A DNA stretch of 64,000 nucleotides. Source: Casuarius casuarius. Its lineage: Eukaryota > Chordata > Aves > Casuariiformes > Casuariidae. A program made the position numbers and the translations under genes. Shown here in pieces: positions 12,755 to 25,761 of this stretch. Below the pieces are notes generated by a model that saw only the letters and a program-made list of their open reading frames with translations, made no database searches and was not told the origin of the DNA. How positions within the stretch are numbered: position 1 is the stretch's first letter; every line of letters begins with the position of its first letter. The stretch spans positions 248,001 through 312,000 of the forward strand of contig PTFA01000367.1 of the NCBI GenBank assembly GCA_003342895.1. Direction: 5' to 3'.

Positions 12755-12960
12755 GACGAGGAGGCTGAGCGCGGCGCTGGGCAGCCTCCGCAGCTCTGGG
12801 CTGGCAGAGCACCCACCGGCGAGGAGCAGCTCGCCGCGCGTACGGGTGGTCCTCCCAGCAGCCTACGGCTGACGCCCCGCTTTCGGCACAGCCGGCCGTT
12901 AGCGCGGTGCATCAGCCAAAAGGACGTATGCCCCGAGCACGTAAACGATAAATATCGAGG
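12755..12960 (+). other. CpG-rich block after gene 1
   Basis: A dense cluster of CG dinucleotides in otherwise AT-rich 3' flanking DNA. No coding sequence recognised. A CpG-rich block also occurs at a broadly similar place 3' of the pseudogene (34160-34330). Confidence 0.5.
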
Positions 12961-13171
12961 CAGGTGAGACGTCCTACCAGCTCTGAATTTCTCATGCCAC
13001 ATAACACCAGAATATCGCATCTCGTCCGAACACCTAAAAACCAAGGATGCTGGTAATGTGGGAAAGGTTTGGAGGGGAGCCACAAGAATGATCAAGTTAC
13101 CCCTTAAATGGTTTTTAGCAAGCTCCTGGCAGCCTTCCCTCCAAGGCGTGTTTTCCAATCCTCTTCTCATT

Positions 13172-13211
13172 GGCAATAATTTTCTCTCATAGGCAATAAT
13201 TTTCTCTCAAA
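13172..13211 (+). repeat. 20-bp direct repeat, two copies
   Basis: GGCAATAATTTTCTCTCATA followed directly by a copy differing at one base, in the intergenic region after gene 1. Confidence 0.9.
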
Positions 13212-14004
13212 GCCACGTACTTTTGATAACAGAGGTCTCTTTAGCCTAGCAAACAGAACTACATGACCCAAGCGCTACAGTCTGACATAATGAGAGTTTA
13301 TTTAAGAATTAAAGTCCATTCTTTAATGATGCTGGTACTTAACTGTGGGAGCGGTCAGCCAGCTGTGTGGCAGATCCGTGATTGCTGGGAATCCTTAAAC
13401 CTAAACTGTCCTTTTTTCAGGAGGGTAGGATAAAATATACTGGGCCTTAATTCAAGAGAGTTAGCAGCTTGTGCTGTCCCAGAAGGCAGATAAAGCAATT
13501 ATAGTGCTCGCTTGTGATTCACAATCTGTGAAATATTGTTTGGGTTCTGCTATATATACAAAATGGTGCTATCAGAAGTGCTGCCAGTAAGGCCCTCTCT
13601 ACTGCTTATCTCTTGCAAGGGGTTAAAACCCGTTAGTGAAAGAACTGGGTCTGTCTTGTGGCTGCAGTGCTACAGCATCAGCTCGGATGGGGAAAGTGCA
13701 ATACGCCTGCATGGACAGAGAACCCTAAAAAAGTACATTTTTCCCTTAGAAAAATAGTGCCAGGCAAAACTGACTCCAGATTCAAGTAAGAAGACCCCAT
13801 CACAAACAAGACATCTGTAGCAAAGGTCACGTATAGGCCAAACAGCTTCTCCCAAGCAGAGGAAAGCCACTTTGGTACCTCCTGAGCAAAGCCAAACTCC
13901 CATGCGTGGTGCTCAGGACAAGAAAGGATTAATCCAGCCATAATCCAACGCAGGCAATTCCTGTACAGTGCATGGCATCTCTGGGAATGAAGTCATTAGT
14001 GTAA

Positions 14005-14210
14005 CTGTACACATCCTTCATTCTTCCAAATATGAAAAATGTGAATAATTCTCTGGCATGAGCCAATTATGACCTGCCAGGACTATCATAACAGCCCATA
14101 AATAATATGTGTAACAAAATCATGGTAATGAGTCTTCTAGAAGAAAATTAGATCCTCTGTGTCCTAACTGCATAAAATTACTTTGCTTATATGGGCTGCC
14201 TCCATCATTC
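14005..14210 (+). repeat. Duplicated 3' flank block, gene 1 side
   Basis: Aligns with 34930-35125: shared runs include GAATAATT/GAGTAATT, CCAATTA, GACCTGCCAG/AGCCTGCCAG, AGAAAATTAGAT and CCTAACTGCATAAAA. It lies about 2 kb beyond the gene 1 stop, so the duplicated unit extended well past the gene. Confidence 0.8.
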
Positions 14211-16329
14211 CCAGTGCTTTCCGTTGCTTTACTAAGCATCGCCACTTTGGGCAATCCCTCAGACCGGGGAAAGGTGTATGATTTGGCCAGCAGTCTATTA
14301 GCCCTTGTAGCTATACATTCATCACATTTATTTTCAGTTTCAGATGTTTCCTCTTTAAACCGGGCATATCACTACCTAAGCTAAAAAACCCCAGTGCACA
14401 TGCATTTTGAGTACCAAGATGTTTTCACTGATAAAAGATATTTGCCTTATACAGACATTGTTGATTTCTTTCTTAACTGTTGATCTTTTTAGTACATTAT
14501 TGACAGGTCTGGGACATTGCATTACCCCAAGATAGCTGGGTTTTCACTGCCGGAGAAATTCTCTTCCAGACACAGCACAACCACAGAAGTTTGGGGGACA
14601 CTTCTGTTTTTCCATTTTTTCCTTAAATCCCTCCAAATTCCAAGCAAAAAAAAAAGGAAAAAGAAAGAACAAAAAAAAGAATATCCAGCATTTAAAATCA
14701 GCACGACCGGTCATTCAGGAAGATTTCTATATGCATGCAGACGTTTATACCCCATCCTACTGAAAGGCTTGCTGGGAACTTTCCAAAAGAAATATATATC
14801 CCATGATATGAGAACTGTTATTATATCACTTCTGATGAAAGACAAGAATGGTTATAAGTGGGGAGATTTGTTTTCTGTTTCTCAATTAACTGTAACAGAG
14901 TGATCATCAACATTACAGTAACTTGCCTAAATGATGCAATTCTTTCAATTAATTGCAAATGGATTTCATGAAAAACCTATTTCCTGCTTACAGCGAAAGA
15001 AAAATATTTTGTGTGTATCATCAAGTCAATTATTAGGTGTTTCAGCCATCAGTCTAAGCCCTGGCAGACAGAACGGCCTGACTCTATTACCAAACTTAGT
15101 GTCCTTAAAGTATTGAAGTCTTGTGCAATTCCATCTTGCCTGAAAAATGAAATATGAAATATTTTCAGCCATATTTCACCTGAAAGGAGGAATGAGGCAA
15201 TGTTGCTCCTTCTCCCCCTTCCCGCCATTGAGACACAGTTTCTCTATTGATACACCAGCAGTGGATGCCTACAAGTTAAAAGAAGGTGAACAAAGAAAGA
15301 AAAAAGCTGGCACACAGGATTTGTTTAGTTCCAACAGTCCTTCCTTCCTTCTCAGTCTCCCTATTAGAATTAACAATCCAGTCTGGAGAATTACCAGGAT
15401 ATGACAGATAGTTTGGAAATGTGGAAAATCTGCAGCTGAAGTCATGCACTTACATCGCCTCTATCTGTTGTAAGGGACAGGATTAGGCGTATTGAATTCC
15501 ATACCATATAGATACAGAATTTTGAAAACCCTTACCATTGCACAAATGCAGACAGGATATTTTATTTACTGCATCATTAAAGGTTAAAGAGAGTCTATCT
15601 TCTCCAGAGGATTCATTTTTTCAACCCTTAATATCAATTAAAGCTAATTTCAGCTCTACCCTAATGATTAAAATAAAATATGGAAAAAGCTCTAACTGAG
15701 CATTTCTGTTCATTACTTATAAAGTTCCGTAGAAATACAGGAGAATTTCTAGGTACCAATGCAGCTTTATATCACCCATGACACAGTTAATTTTACCCAC
15801 AGAGCTTTATTTTGCCACCTCTTCAACTGCTCAGTAATAAAGATGCACTGAATACCTTCGAGGATATGTATCAAAGGTTTTATTTAACCAGTCATAGTCC
15901 ACAATCAGTGGAGGTTCTCTATGGGCTTTCCTACACAGCTTGGTCTCTCCAAATACTCAGATACTCATTTTATTTCACTACGTGACCTACAGTCTCCAAA
16001 TCATATGTATATATATTCATGTATATAGGGGTATTCTGATAAATTTGTGCAGTCAGAAGTTTGCAAATGGGTAGAAAAGATAATACCTGTTCAAGGGAAA
16101 ATAAAAAATCTTGCTTGCCACTTACAAACCGAAGCCAGTCCAGGACAGCAGGATGCATTACCCATCTTTGCTTGGCAAAATACTAGTTCCAGCAGCACAC
16201 CATGGAGTGCCAAGAAAAATAATAGGCTATAGTCCATCCCCTAGACTATGTCGGAGTTTTATTCAGCCCAGCTCAGAAGGCACAGATGCCACGCCGTCCT
16301 AGGGCTGTCTGGCTGTTTTTGCCCTGGAA

Positions 16330-16470
16330 TAATAGGACTGGAAAACACTCAAGGAAAATAGATCACATCATAGACCAACCTGTCTCCATCATAGAAAAGA
16401 GGGTCTTGCACTAACGTGCCCCAAGCTTATCTAACCTTTTCAGAAACTTGTCTCTTGCATACTAATTTTA
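16330..16470 (+). mobile_element. Possible ancient CR1-type LINE fragment
   Basis: AGGACTGGAAAACACTCAAGG, CATAGACCAACC and AACCTTTTCAGAAACTTGTCTC loosely resemble the body of sauropsid CR1 elements (ACTGGAAAGGACCTCA ... ATCTAGTCCA ...). No intact 3' end repeat was seen. Recognition is from memory of the family and uncertain. Confidence 0.3.
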
Positions 16471-19289
16471 AGGTATTTCTTGTTAACAAACACTAATCGG
16501 GGATCGATTTGTATTCAAAGGTCAGAGCAAAAGCCGGAGGGGAGGTGAGGAGCCATACAGATGCTCCTAGGAGAAGGTCAGATCCTGCCACTCAGACTGC
16601 TCTCCGGTGGTAACCAGATGTCAATCAACCCACCAGTAGCCTTAGCAACATCTGGGGAAGTGATCAGACATCTGATGCTCCCAATAATTATAACTTAGAC
16701 TTCAGTAGAAGCCAGCAGGATGTAAAACCGAGGGATGTGCGTCGGTATATTCCCCCTCCAAGACATGAAGCACCCTGCCCAGGTGGCTGTTCCACATTCG
16801 GGAGTCTGAAGGGCCCTGTGCTGAGCTGCGCCAGGCTTCCCAGGCAGTTCATTGAACCTGCTTCTCCATTTTTCCTCATCATTTCGATATTGCAGGTTTT
16901 TCTCCTTTCCCATATTCTGAATTTTTGTGTTTAGCTTTCAATCACTGGAACCCATTTGGCTGGGAGTAAGCGAAACAGCTCTCTGTTAAATGGAAGAGTT
17001 ACCTAATAAAGTTCTAATGGAAGATATTATTCCTGTTCTTTACATTACCTTAAAAGCCAGTCAGGAAATGAAAGCCCAAGAGGGTTAAGCATATTGGAAA
17101 CACTCAGTAAGAGATATCCTGCTCTTCAGGGGCTTCACAGTCTAAATGTTGCCCTAAGAAACAGAATATGCAGCAAACAGAACCAGCTTGCACTAGCACA
17201 GACTTATCAAGCACATATATATATATGTGTACATATATGTGTGGGTGTGCACGCATACACACGCATTCACCTAAACATAAAAGCAGCAAGGAGACTCCAA
17301 AGGAGAGGACCACGCAGGTGGTGAACGGGAAGGCAGAGAGGGATCTGTTTTGCCTCTCGGGAGGCTCTGCAATGCCCGGTTCGTTGCGCACCCGGCGCGA
17401 TGGAGGCACTGCCCTGAGCACAGTCAAAACCCATCTCCAGAGCGCAAGGCAGCCCATATGCTCACGCACACCCAGTCCCCCAGCACGCGCTGCAAGGGAG
17501 ACTTATTAGGCAGCCAGGCACATGCTGCATTTTCCTTAAGTGCTCGCAGGCAAGTGGTTCCACCTGCGGCCAAAGCTGTCCTGGGAGAGAAACTTTCTGG
17601 AGATGCAAAATTCAAAACATCTGGGAAGTTGTCAGGGGATCTTTGTATTAAGACTGCATCCGCAGTGACTGTCATGAGCAGAGGAAGAGCAGCGCTAATG
17701 AGAAGCATTTGGGGTGAGGAATTTAGCGACTGGAGCACAGAATAATGTGTTTACCTGCCGCGCGCCACCGAGGTATCTAACTGCTCTGTGCCAGTAACAT
17801 CCAAACACCAGAAATGTTCCTGCCTTCATTTGTTTTTGTGCGATTTAAATTGAGCTGGTCAGCTTGGCCTCTTCACTGACTCACATCTTGAATTTCAGAA
17901 ACCTTCTCACCACCCACGACTTCCTAGTTGTCATTTTCTTGACAGGCCAAAATTCCCCATGCAACAACAAGAGCAGTTACAGAAATCTCCGTTTTCTGGA
18001 TGAGCAGTACAGAACTGAGCAGCCCTCAGCTTCCCCGGGGGTTCAGTGACCTTCCAACACGCTCACCAGGGAAACTGTTAAAATGGGTCAAGAGACCACT
18101 ACTAGTATTTTTTTCCCCCCTTGAATTATTTCAAACTCAAAGTCTACCTTTCAAGTTTCAATTGGCTGAAAGAGACTACATACAATTACTGATGCTTAAG
18201 TAGTAATAGCTTAAAAATAAGAGAAAACTATTCAAAAGGACAGATTATTTATACTGTCAACAATATTTGAACTGCAAGGCGCTAGCACTTCAGAACTTCC
18301 CCTCTAGGTTAAGCACCCAAGTACTTTCAGTCTCATGACCCGTGCTGCGCAGATCCCGCCCATGTACACACACACATCCTGTTTCTCTGTTTTCACTCGA
18401 GAACGTTGCCGCGAACGCTCTGCCGCTGCGCCGGAGCAGCCCCTTTTGCAGAACGGGGAGTCGACAGCGAGCACACGTCGCAGTTAGGGCTGCGCGCTCC
18501 TCCACCCGTCCCAGTCCTCTGCCACTTCTAGAGGGCATGGGCCTGAGGAGCAAAACCTGCTCTACAGATTAGGTGGCCGAAACAGTCCTGCTAAAACAAG
18601 GATTTTCAGGGACAATTCAAGTGACAGGTCCAGAAAGACAAGCCACCTCCCCTCCCTGGAGGGCAGGCAGCACCCCAGAAGCACATCTGTAATCGCTGCA
18701 GCTCTACACGCACACGCGGACATTCCCCCTACATCACTCAGCCCAACCTGACCCTTCCCCAGAGGGAAGCAAGCCAGCTTGCTACCATCCCTACAAATCG
18801 TGGGAACACCCTGCGGAGGTTCAGCGTTTTGCTTTCACTGGGCCTCCTGGCCGAAGCAAACACGGGGGCTATATCAAATTGTGCAAGCCCTGCACTCACC
18901 TTGTCCTCCTAGCAAGCGGCACACAGCTATCGGGGAGGACTAGCCCTGAAGAAAGAAGAATATTGAACATCCAGAGTCTGGCCCAGCATTGCCCTTGGGA
19001 AACGTCCTCCAGGTTTCACAGAACCTGCCGTAGACTTGGGGCATCAGATGGGTGAATGATTTCCAGATGCTCACAAATGTCTTTTACAGCTTCAGGTGTC
19101 AGCATTTCTCAGCACTTAGGTTTATGTGATGAGCGTCAACAAGAAGTAAAACCATCCCTTCTAGAAGGCCCCACTCCTCTTTCTTGTCCAGTGCAAGGGG
19201 TCTTCTGCTACCATTTCTGTGACAATATCTTGATCCAAAACAGTGGCTGAGTGACAGAGATCCTGCCCTGGAAGTTAGCAATCACTGTC

Positions 19290-19752
19290 TCAAATTAAAT
19301 ATTTTCAGAAGCTGCTTTGACAAAGCAAAAGGCAAATTTCAAAATGCTGAAGCATAAATCTTCATAGCAAACCAGTAGGCCCTGAGGTGGAAGCAGTAAC
19401 GTTTCAAGGCGAACAGAAATCTGCAATGCTGCCAATATTACTCAACAAGAAGCCGTCAGGAGGAAGCCGTCTGACACATGGCTGTGCTAACTCAGGGCCA
19501 AGGACAGCAAGAACAATAAGAGAAATTAAAATGCATGTTCACAAAACCCAGTGCGTGATAACTTCTGGCACTGCTTTGGTTTGTCTATTATAAAGCTGCG
19601 TCTGCTTTGTGTTGGGTTTTCTGCCTCCTTCCTCTGCCTCCTCTCTGCTAGCGGGCAGCAGGGCTGGAGCAGATCTTTGTCATTTTAGTAAAAGTTTTAA
19701 ATATTGGCTTCCTTTGGAGCGCCTGTTTCTTCCCGAGATGATAGCGGTTACT
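19290..19752 (+). repeat. Duplicated intron 1 block, pseudogene copy
   Basis: Partner of 1630-2095. It lies 160 bases before the exon 2 relic; the gene 1 copy ends about 225 bases before its exon 2, so gene structure and spacing are kept. Confidence 0.8.
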
Positions 19753-19911
19753 CTCTGGGTGCTCTCCCTGAATGCATGCTGCAGCTGCACAGCTTATTGT
19801 TTGCCATATTTCCAGAATAATCACGTTTTGGACCTTCTTGTCCACTGGCCTCTGCCTGGCCCATTGCTTCCAGATAGACCTTGAGACCCGACAGCGAACA
19901 CCCTCAGGCAG

Positions 19912-19974
19912 CTGTTACAGCTGTTTGAACCCAGGGGAACATTCCCGGCCTCTAAATCACCCTGGAAACCACAA
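19912..19974 (+). pseudogene. CYP3A pseudogene, exon 2 relic
   Basis: Aligns with exon 2 of both intact genes: acceptor GGCAG kept, the segment around ACATTCCCGGCC matches the GIPGP hinge coding, and CCTGGAAACCACAAG matches the exon end. About 30 bases are lost internally. Confidence 0.55.
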
Positions 19975-20252
19975 GAAGGAAAAACAGACACATGGAGCAG
20001 CCTCCCTGTCCTCACTCTTGGTTTCTGTAGCTGACAGAATAACGCAGTGAAGAACATCAGGCCACGCTGCACGCGGGTGGATGCACACGCTTCTGCGCAC
20101 GATCCACCACCGCCCCCGTCGCCGGGCAGCCGTTGCCCCGGCAGTGTAATCTCAAAAGTCCTAAGCTTCTCCTGAAAAATCGCTGCTGAAATCGTTGTTC
20201 GTTTGAGTATTCATCTTTTGCTTGTAATTTCATTTTAAAACCATTTTTGCAG

Positions 20253-20305
20253 GGTTTGCTGGACTTCGACCAAAATTGCTTTCAGAAATATGGGAAAAGC
20301 TGCGG
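20253..20305 (+). pseudogene. CYP3A pseudogene, exon 3 relic (best preserved)
   Basis: Full length (53 bp) and open, encoding GLLDFDQNCFQKYGKSCG against [18 protein letters not shown] in gene 1. The acceptor TTTTTGCAG is intact but the donor is GCAAGT instead of GTGAGT, and the usual tryptophan has become cysteine. Confidence 0.92.
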
Positions 20306-21526
20306 GCAAGTATTTTTCCTAGGCAATCCTTATCACTGCAGTGTCTAAAGCACAGCCAAAAGGCTAAATCAGAGGAGGCGATCCCTGTGAAGGATCCAGC
20401 AGAAGAAACAATCTTAGAGGCACGTTATATACACAGAAACTTAGCCTAGCAGGTGACCACCCTGACTAGTTCATGTTTGACTGCTTCTGCTAAAAGTCAA
20501 CAGTAAAAATCTGTTCTTGAGTACAAAGGGGTCCAAAAGGGTTTTTCACTCTGGCAGGCAGTTTTGTAGCTCAAGTTTCGCCCGGGAAAGCGTGCATTTC
20601 CAGCAGCGTGTCGAGAAGCAAAGCAGGGGCAGCAATGGCTGGCTGGAAAAGAACGGCGTCTTCAAACACACTGCAAGCAATAGGTGGGCTTTCTGAATTA
20701 GGAAAAAATTCATTAGCTTGATGTCAAAGATCACACAGAATTTAACAGAATTCCTCAGCAAAAGATGCTAGGCATTTCTTAGGACTCCTGGATCTTTTCT
20801 CGAAGATTTGCAGAGAAATGCAAAGGAACTGCTCTACTTTTAGTACCATGCTGTGAGATTAGATGCCATCCTGCTATACATTCTTTTTTTATGGCCCACT
20901 TTCTATTTTTATTCCTTTTATATTGTGGAAATGTTTGCTAATAATGTATGATAGGATGCTTTGTCATGGAGAAGAGAAAAAAAAAACTTGTATCATTTAT
21001 CTGTTTCTGAAAAGAAATTCTCAGTACAAGTCTAATAAGGAAAAAAATCCTATTCTAGCTCCTGTTGCAGGAAAGGGATTGATTTATGGAGAGAGATGAA
21101 AAGCACTAAGTATGTATTGCTTGGCAAAATGAGGAATTGTAGAGAACTGTCTTTATGCATTTGAAGGCTGTAAACATCAAAGAGGCAGCGGAGCTATTTA
21201 GAGCATTAGGAGGAGGCACATCTAGGAGACAAGAGTTGAAATTAAATGAACATCTTTAACTTAAAAATCATACTTGGGCCTGCAAATCTATTTCCTGGTA
21301 TTATTACTTGTAGCACTCCGATGAGTATAAATGAAGCTTATAGGAAAAAAATCTGATCTATTTTTCATATCTGGTCAGCAGAATTTACTGTAAAAAAAGT
21401 TTATAAAGCCCAGATCAGCTATCCCTGAAAACCTGGGAAAAGAGCTTCCTTTGAACTATTTTTTTTCCCCCCTACAATGGTTGTTCAGGATAATGGGTTA
21501 TTTTCCCCCCTGTGCTTTCTGACTGC

Positions 21527-21603
21527 AGGCAGCCCATTTTGGCTAGCCAGGATCTGACTCTCATTAAAGCCGGGCTGGTGTCACACAGGTTTTACTCCAG
21601 CGG
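21527..21603 (+). pseudogene. CYP3A pseudogene, exon 4 relic
   Basis: The frame RQPILASQDLTLIKAGLV matches [18 protein letters not shown] of gene 1. The first 14 or so bases of the exon and part of its 3' end are missing. Confidence 0.8.
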
Positions 21604-22194
21604 GTGGATACGCTTCCAATCATTAATAATCCTTGCAGAGAGACAATAGCCGCCTGGCTTCGCCCGGCAGGAGACCCACGCGCGTGCAACTCGGTCCAGC
21701 GGGACGTGCGGGAAACCTGCCTGCAATTCAGCTAATTGCCTGCTGTCCTGAGCTGGAGCATCACGGGGAGGAAGAGCTCAGTAGGAAGCAAGTGTCTTTG
21801 CTCTCCGAGAACACTTTCGACTGCACTTCAAAAGCTGCTGAACGTCACGTGCCCCGGCGGTACACCAAGATCTCAAGCACAAAGTTTTACTCGCGGTTAA
21901 ATGAGGCTTTGAGGCCGGTACGTGCCCGGCTGCGGGAGTGTGGGCAGAGTGGCACTGGGCTTTCTTGCACCCGGGTCCGCGGTGCTCGTGCAAGCGTCCG
22001 GAGCGTGCCGCGGCCGTGGGGGTCTCCACATGCACACGTACGCGTTTGTGTCACTGGAAGCATCGCACAGCTGGGGGTTCACACAGGGAGAATGTCATCT
22101 GGTTACATACCTCCTTCTGGCTGCTAACACGCAGCCCGCGGTACCAAGACCTGCCCCTCGCGATGCCATCATTCCTTCAGAAGCCTTTTACAGC

Positions 22195-22280
22195 TGACCG
22201 ATATTCGCAGTGACAGGCGAAGAGAGCATGGGAAGGCAGAGGATGACTTGCTGAATTCTCCGGCTCTCCAGAGAAATCCT
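22195..22280 (+). pseudogene. CYP3A pseudogene, possible exon 5 relic
   Basis: A weak alignment to the [10 protein letters not shown] region of exon 5: GCGAAGAGAGCATGGGAAGG follows an acceptor-like CCTTTTACAG, and the position between relics 4 and 6 is right. Several gaps are needed, so it could be chance. Confidence 0.3.
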
Positions 22281-22730
22281 CAAATCCTTCCAGAATTATA
22301 GATTTCTTTTTTTTTTTTGCACCTTTTCTCCCTGAACTTCTAGTCTAAGGGGGATGCTGAACTCAATTCTCACATTAGCTAGGGAAAAGCAGTGGAGAAG
22401 AGGTTTTTCTGGGCTCCTTTGCTACCTTCACCCATGAGAAAAAGAGGTAAAACCCAGGGGATCAAATGCAACTAAATTGCTAAGTCAAAGCACAGAGGCC
22501 CTGCAGGCTGAGACTCTCAAAATGGCCTGATCCCTTCACTCAGAAGCCAATCACTAAACACTACTTTATATGTATAAATGGGGGGGGGGGGGTAAGAAAA
22601 ATGATTAAAATAACAAGCTTCTGATAATGGACAAGATTCACAAGTAGGAGTGTGATATTTTAACCAGAAACATGCATTAACGTAGAATAAATTTGATGCC
22701 TGTAAATGACAGGCACTGATTTATATTCCG

Positions 22731-22820
22731 GGTGTCTCTGACTCTAAAGCATTATAAGAACATTGTAATGAAGAAACGTGCAGAAGTAAAGAGAAAAGGA
22801 TGAACCCCTAAGTGTAACAA
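22731..22820 (+). pseudogene. CYP3A pseudogene, exon 6 relic with stop
   Basis: The frame KHYKNIVMKKRAEVKRKG aligns without gaps to [18 protein letters not shown] of gene 1 and then meets TGA at 22801-22803. The first five codons of the exon are scrambled. Confidence 0.8.
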
Positions 22821-24244
22821 GTGAATTAACCCTGCTCCTCACGCCCTGCCCGGAAGCACTGGGATCCCAAGCTTGTTCACGTCCAAAAGAACCAGATTCT
22901 AAAGGAATCAGGTTTCCGATGTACTCACAGGTCCGTGGAAGGCCTGGGTTGAACCCCAGACAACACAGGTAGGCTGAGAAAAACTTATCAAAAAGGCACC
23001 TTGAATGCTGTTATACTTGGGAACCGGGAATTACAAAGGGAGGAACACCAGATAAAAACCTCTATAGGGGAAACACCACCTTCTCCTATAGGATTTTCCC
23101 ATGCAGGGCAGGCAGCACAAACCCATCGGTTTTATTCTTTAGGCAAGCAGTGACCTCTCCATGCTCACGTTAGAGAGGAAAAGGCCTGAGCTGCTGAGAA
23201 GCAGTCCTACAGCAGAGCTAGGGGAGGATCAAGCCCCAGGCTGAGCTGAAATGGGCTCCTGGCCCATGGGCAGGGGGTGGTGCAGGCCCCAGGTGATGCT
23301 AGTTGGGGCCCATGAGCAACCCTGGAAACCCCTTTATCAAGGTTAGAAGTAAATAACTCGTTAATTTTGAGCTTATTGTTTCCTTTTTCCTCCTAACAGC
23401 AAGAGGAAAAAATAACTTTTTTAAAATAATACTTCAGCATTCAGATGAGTAGAGTGGACTTTTGGTGATCGAGTTCTGTGCCTATTTGTACTAAGGCTTG
23501 TCTCACTGCTTGCATTTAGCTGCAAAAGAGATCAGAGTCCAGAAGTCAGCAGAGTGGAGTCAGTACAAATAAGATCAAAACTGAGTTCATCTAATAAAGA
23601 GCAGGTAGAGAAAATCACAGCAGAACAGTGCTTTGGCAGAAGCTCCCGTGGCATGGGACGTAAGAGACTGGGGAAAATTCAGGATGGTCAAACAAATGGA
23701 AGCAGATCTTCAAGCATTCACAATATTTTCATGCTGGGCCTCCTCTATCCTTTCATCTCCCCTGGATATGAGTACACCGTTTGCACTGCAGGCATTCATC
23801 AGCTGTGGCAATAACTGGAGCAGAAAGGTAGTAACCTGTCTAAGGGCCAGCACGTAGCTGCATTGCCTGCAGGGCTCAAGAAGAAATCAGCCTGCTGTGA
23901 ATTTCCTGATGCCGTGGGCTACCGCGGAAGACACACCACGCCAGTCTGTCTGGCTATGTAAGTGAGAGATGAGTCCATTTATTTCGGGAGTGAATTTGGC
24001 CAGGGGCTGGTGCTATTTAGGATGAAGCTGGAATCAGTGACCTGTGGAAAGCACTTGTTCAGCACCTGGTTCAGTTAAGAGTCCAATTTGCAGATGGCAA
24101 AAGCTGGATAATGCACCAACCAGAATGTGTCTAAATGCTGTCAACGCTTATTATTGAGGTTAGCATTTTCCCATCTCTTAATGAAATGGACTTATTTTCT
24201 CAGGGCATCGTATCAATTTCACGAAGCATTTTGCTGTCTTGTAG

Positions 24245-24362
24245 ATGTCCATTCCTTAATCCTTCCCTTAAGGGGCAAATCTGAACATCCTCCCAATAGT
24301 CTCTGAAATTCTTCTTGCTATCAGTTATTAAAATAAAGCAAAGGCACAAAAAAGAGGCCCAG
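24245..24362 (+). pseudogene. CYP3A pseudogene, exon 8 relic with stop
   Basis: TGTCCATTCCTTAATCC is identical to exon 8 of gene 1, and the similarity continues through the end (VIKIKQRHKK against [11 protein letters not shown]) to a GTGTGA donor-like site. The relic is 118 bp against 128, with TGA in frame at 24282-24284. Confidence 0.85.
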
Positions 24363-25693
24363 GTGTGAGGAGAGCACAGAGGAGCCAAGGAACAGCCTCT
24401 ATTCAGTTAGCCCAGATGGAAAAAAAATTATGTCTCAGCACTAGAAGAGAAACTGAAGTCAGATGATTCAAGAGAAAGCCGAAAACATCTTTAGTTGTTG
24501 GGTTTTTCATTATTTTAAACAGAACCAGATTTTTTTCTTGAACCAAAGTCCAGGAATAAATGTGTACAGCTGGGAGCTGAAGGGGAAGAAGGCAGGAGAA
24601 AGGGGGAATGGGCACACGAGGTTAAAAGCCAACAGTTTGCGTAGCAGTTTGGCTGTGTAGTGCCTTTGATTTGCCAGAAAAGGAGTTGGGAAGATGATTA
24701 CCAGTGAAGGGAACCAAGAAGCTGGACTGGAGAGATCCAGAGACATGCCTGAGTTGACAGACGGTATATTGGGGAATACAAACAGTCACTAACATTTATA
24801 CTCTGATATTTACCCTGAAAAAAAAAAAAAAGGAGGAGAGGATCATGCTTATGTCTGTGGAGGAGTCTTCTGTCTCATCCCTATGCTAATCTCCAGAGAT
24901 TAGTAATAGAAATGTTAAGATCAGCATAGTGGAGTACGAATAGGAAAGTCTGTGTGTGCAAGCACTAGGCAGAGAGGCAGAAGAAGAGATTAAAAGCATG
25001 GCACATGCTGATGGTACCCATCTTAGCAGGTCATTGAGATCACGGCACATCTATGTGCAGCTTCTCCGGACACCCAGACTAGAAAACACAGAACACACTA
25101 AAACAAGGAACAGCCCAAACTAACGAATGAAACCATTAAGAATGAGAATAGGACAGAGAGGTAAAGAATGGGAGTGAAAACGTGTTGCCTAATGTCTCAT
25201 GCTAGGGCATATGGGAGGGCGGAGAGGCAAAAAAATCCCAGTCCCTGTCAGCTTCTAATGGGGGCAAAAAACAACTCGAGATCACAGACCTGAGGAGCCC
25301 ATGAGAAGGCCAGGAGGACTCAGAAGCCTTTGTCCTCCGTGCCACTGCAAGTAACCCTGGCTAGACCACACGTTCTGGTGCTTGTGAGTGTGTGAGGCTG
25401 AGAGCCTCAGTGAGTAAAATCAGGTGTTTTCCAACCTTCCCCCACTGCAAGGTCCAGAATGGAGGTGGGCTCCACTGGTAGCTGGGCAACATTAATCGCT
25501 ATGCAGGAAACACATGACAGAAAGAGGACTTTGGACACTCACTGTGACTGTGGAAGTCAAGATGGGGATGTGTGGCAGCACTGTTCAAGGTGGACGAGAA
25601 AGCGTTGCTTTGCAATCCATCAGCAGCACTCAGAGCCTCACATGAAGTAGTCTGTTGTGTTGCTGCCGGTGACTTCTGGCTTTCTCCTCCCGG

Positions 25694-25761
25694 AGACGAG
25701 TAAATAACTTGCAGCTGATGATGGACTCTAAGGGCTTAAACATGAGTCATGAAAGAAAGAG
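25694..25761 (+). pseudogene. CYP3A pseudogene, exon 9 relic
   Basis: Open frame RRVNNLQLMMDSKGLNMSHE aligns with the RVDFLQ start of exon 9. The acceptor AG has become GG; the donor is GTAGGG. At 68 bp it is shorter than in gene 1 (85) or gene 2 (88) and close to human CYP3A4 (67). Confidence 0.75.

Larger units (their letters stand above)
12961..19289. other. Intergenic region between gene 1 and the pseudogene
   Basis: Mostly AT-rich sequence without recognisable exons. It holds the duplicated 3' flank block (14005-14210), a 20-bp direct repeat, a possible CR1 fragment, a TA/TG microsatellite near 17214-17250 and a small CpG-rich patch at 18340-18500. Short open frames here look random. 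Confidence 0.6.

Noticed and set aside
23554..23857. Possible exon 7 relic of the pseudogene
   Set aside because: I searched between relics 6 and 8 and found no stretch that aligns convincingly with the SYSMDVV...NIDSMNNP coding; exon 7 seems deleted or beyond recognition.
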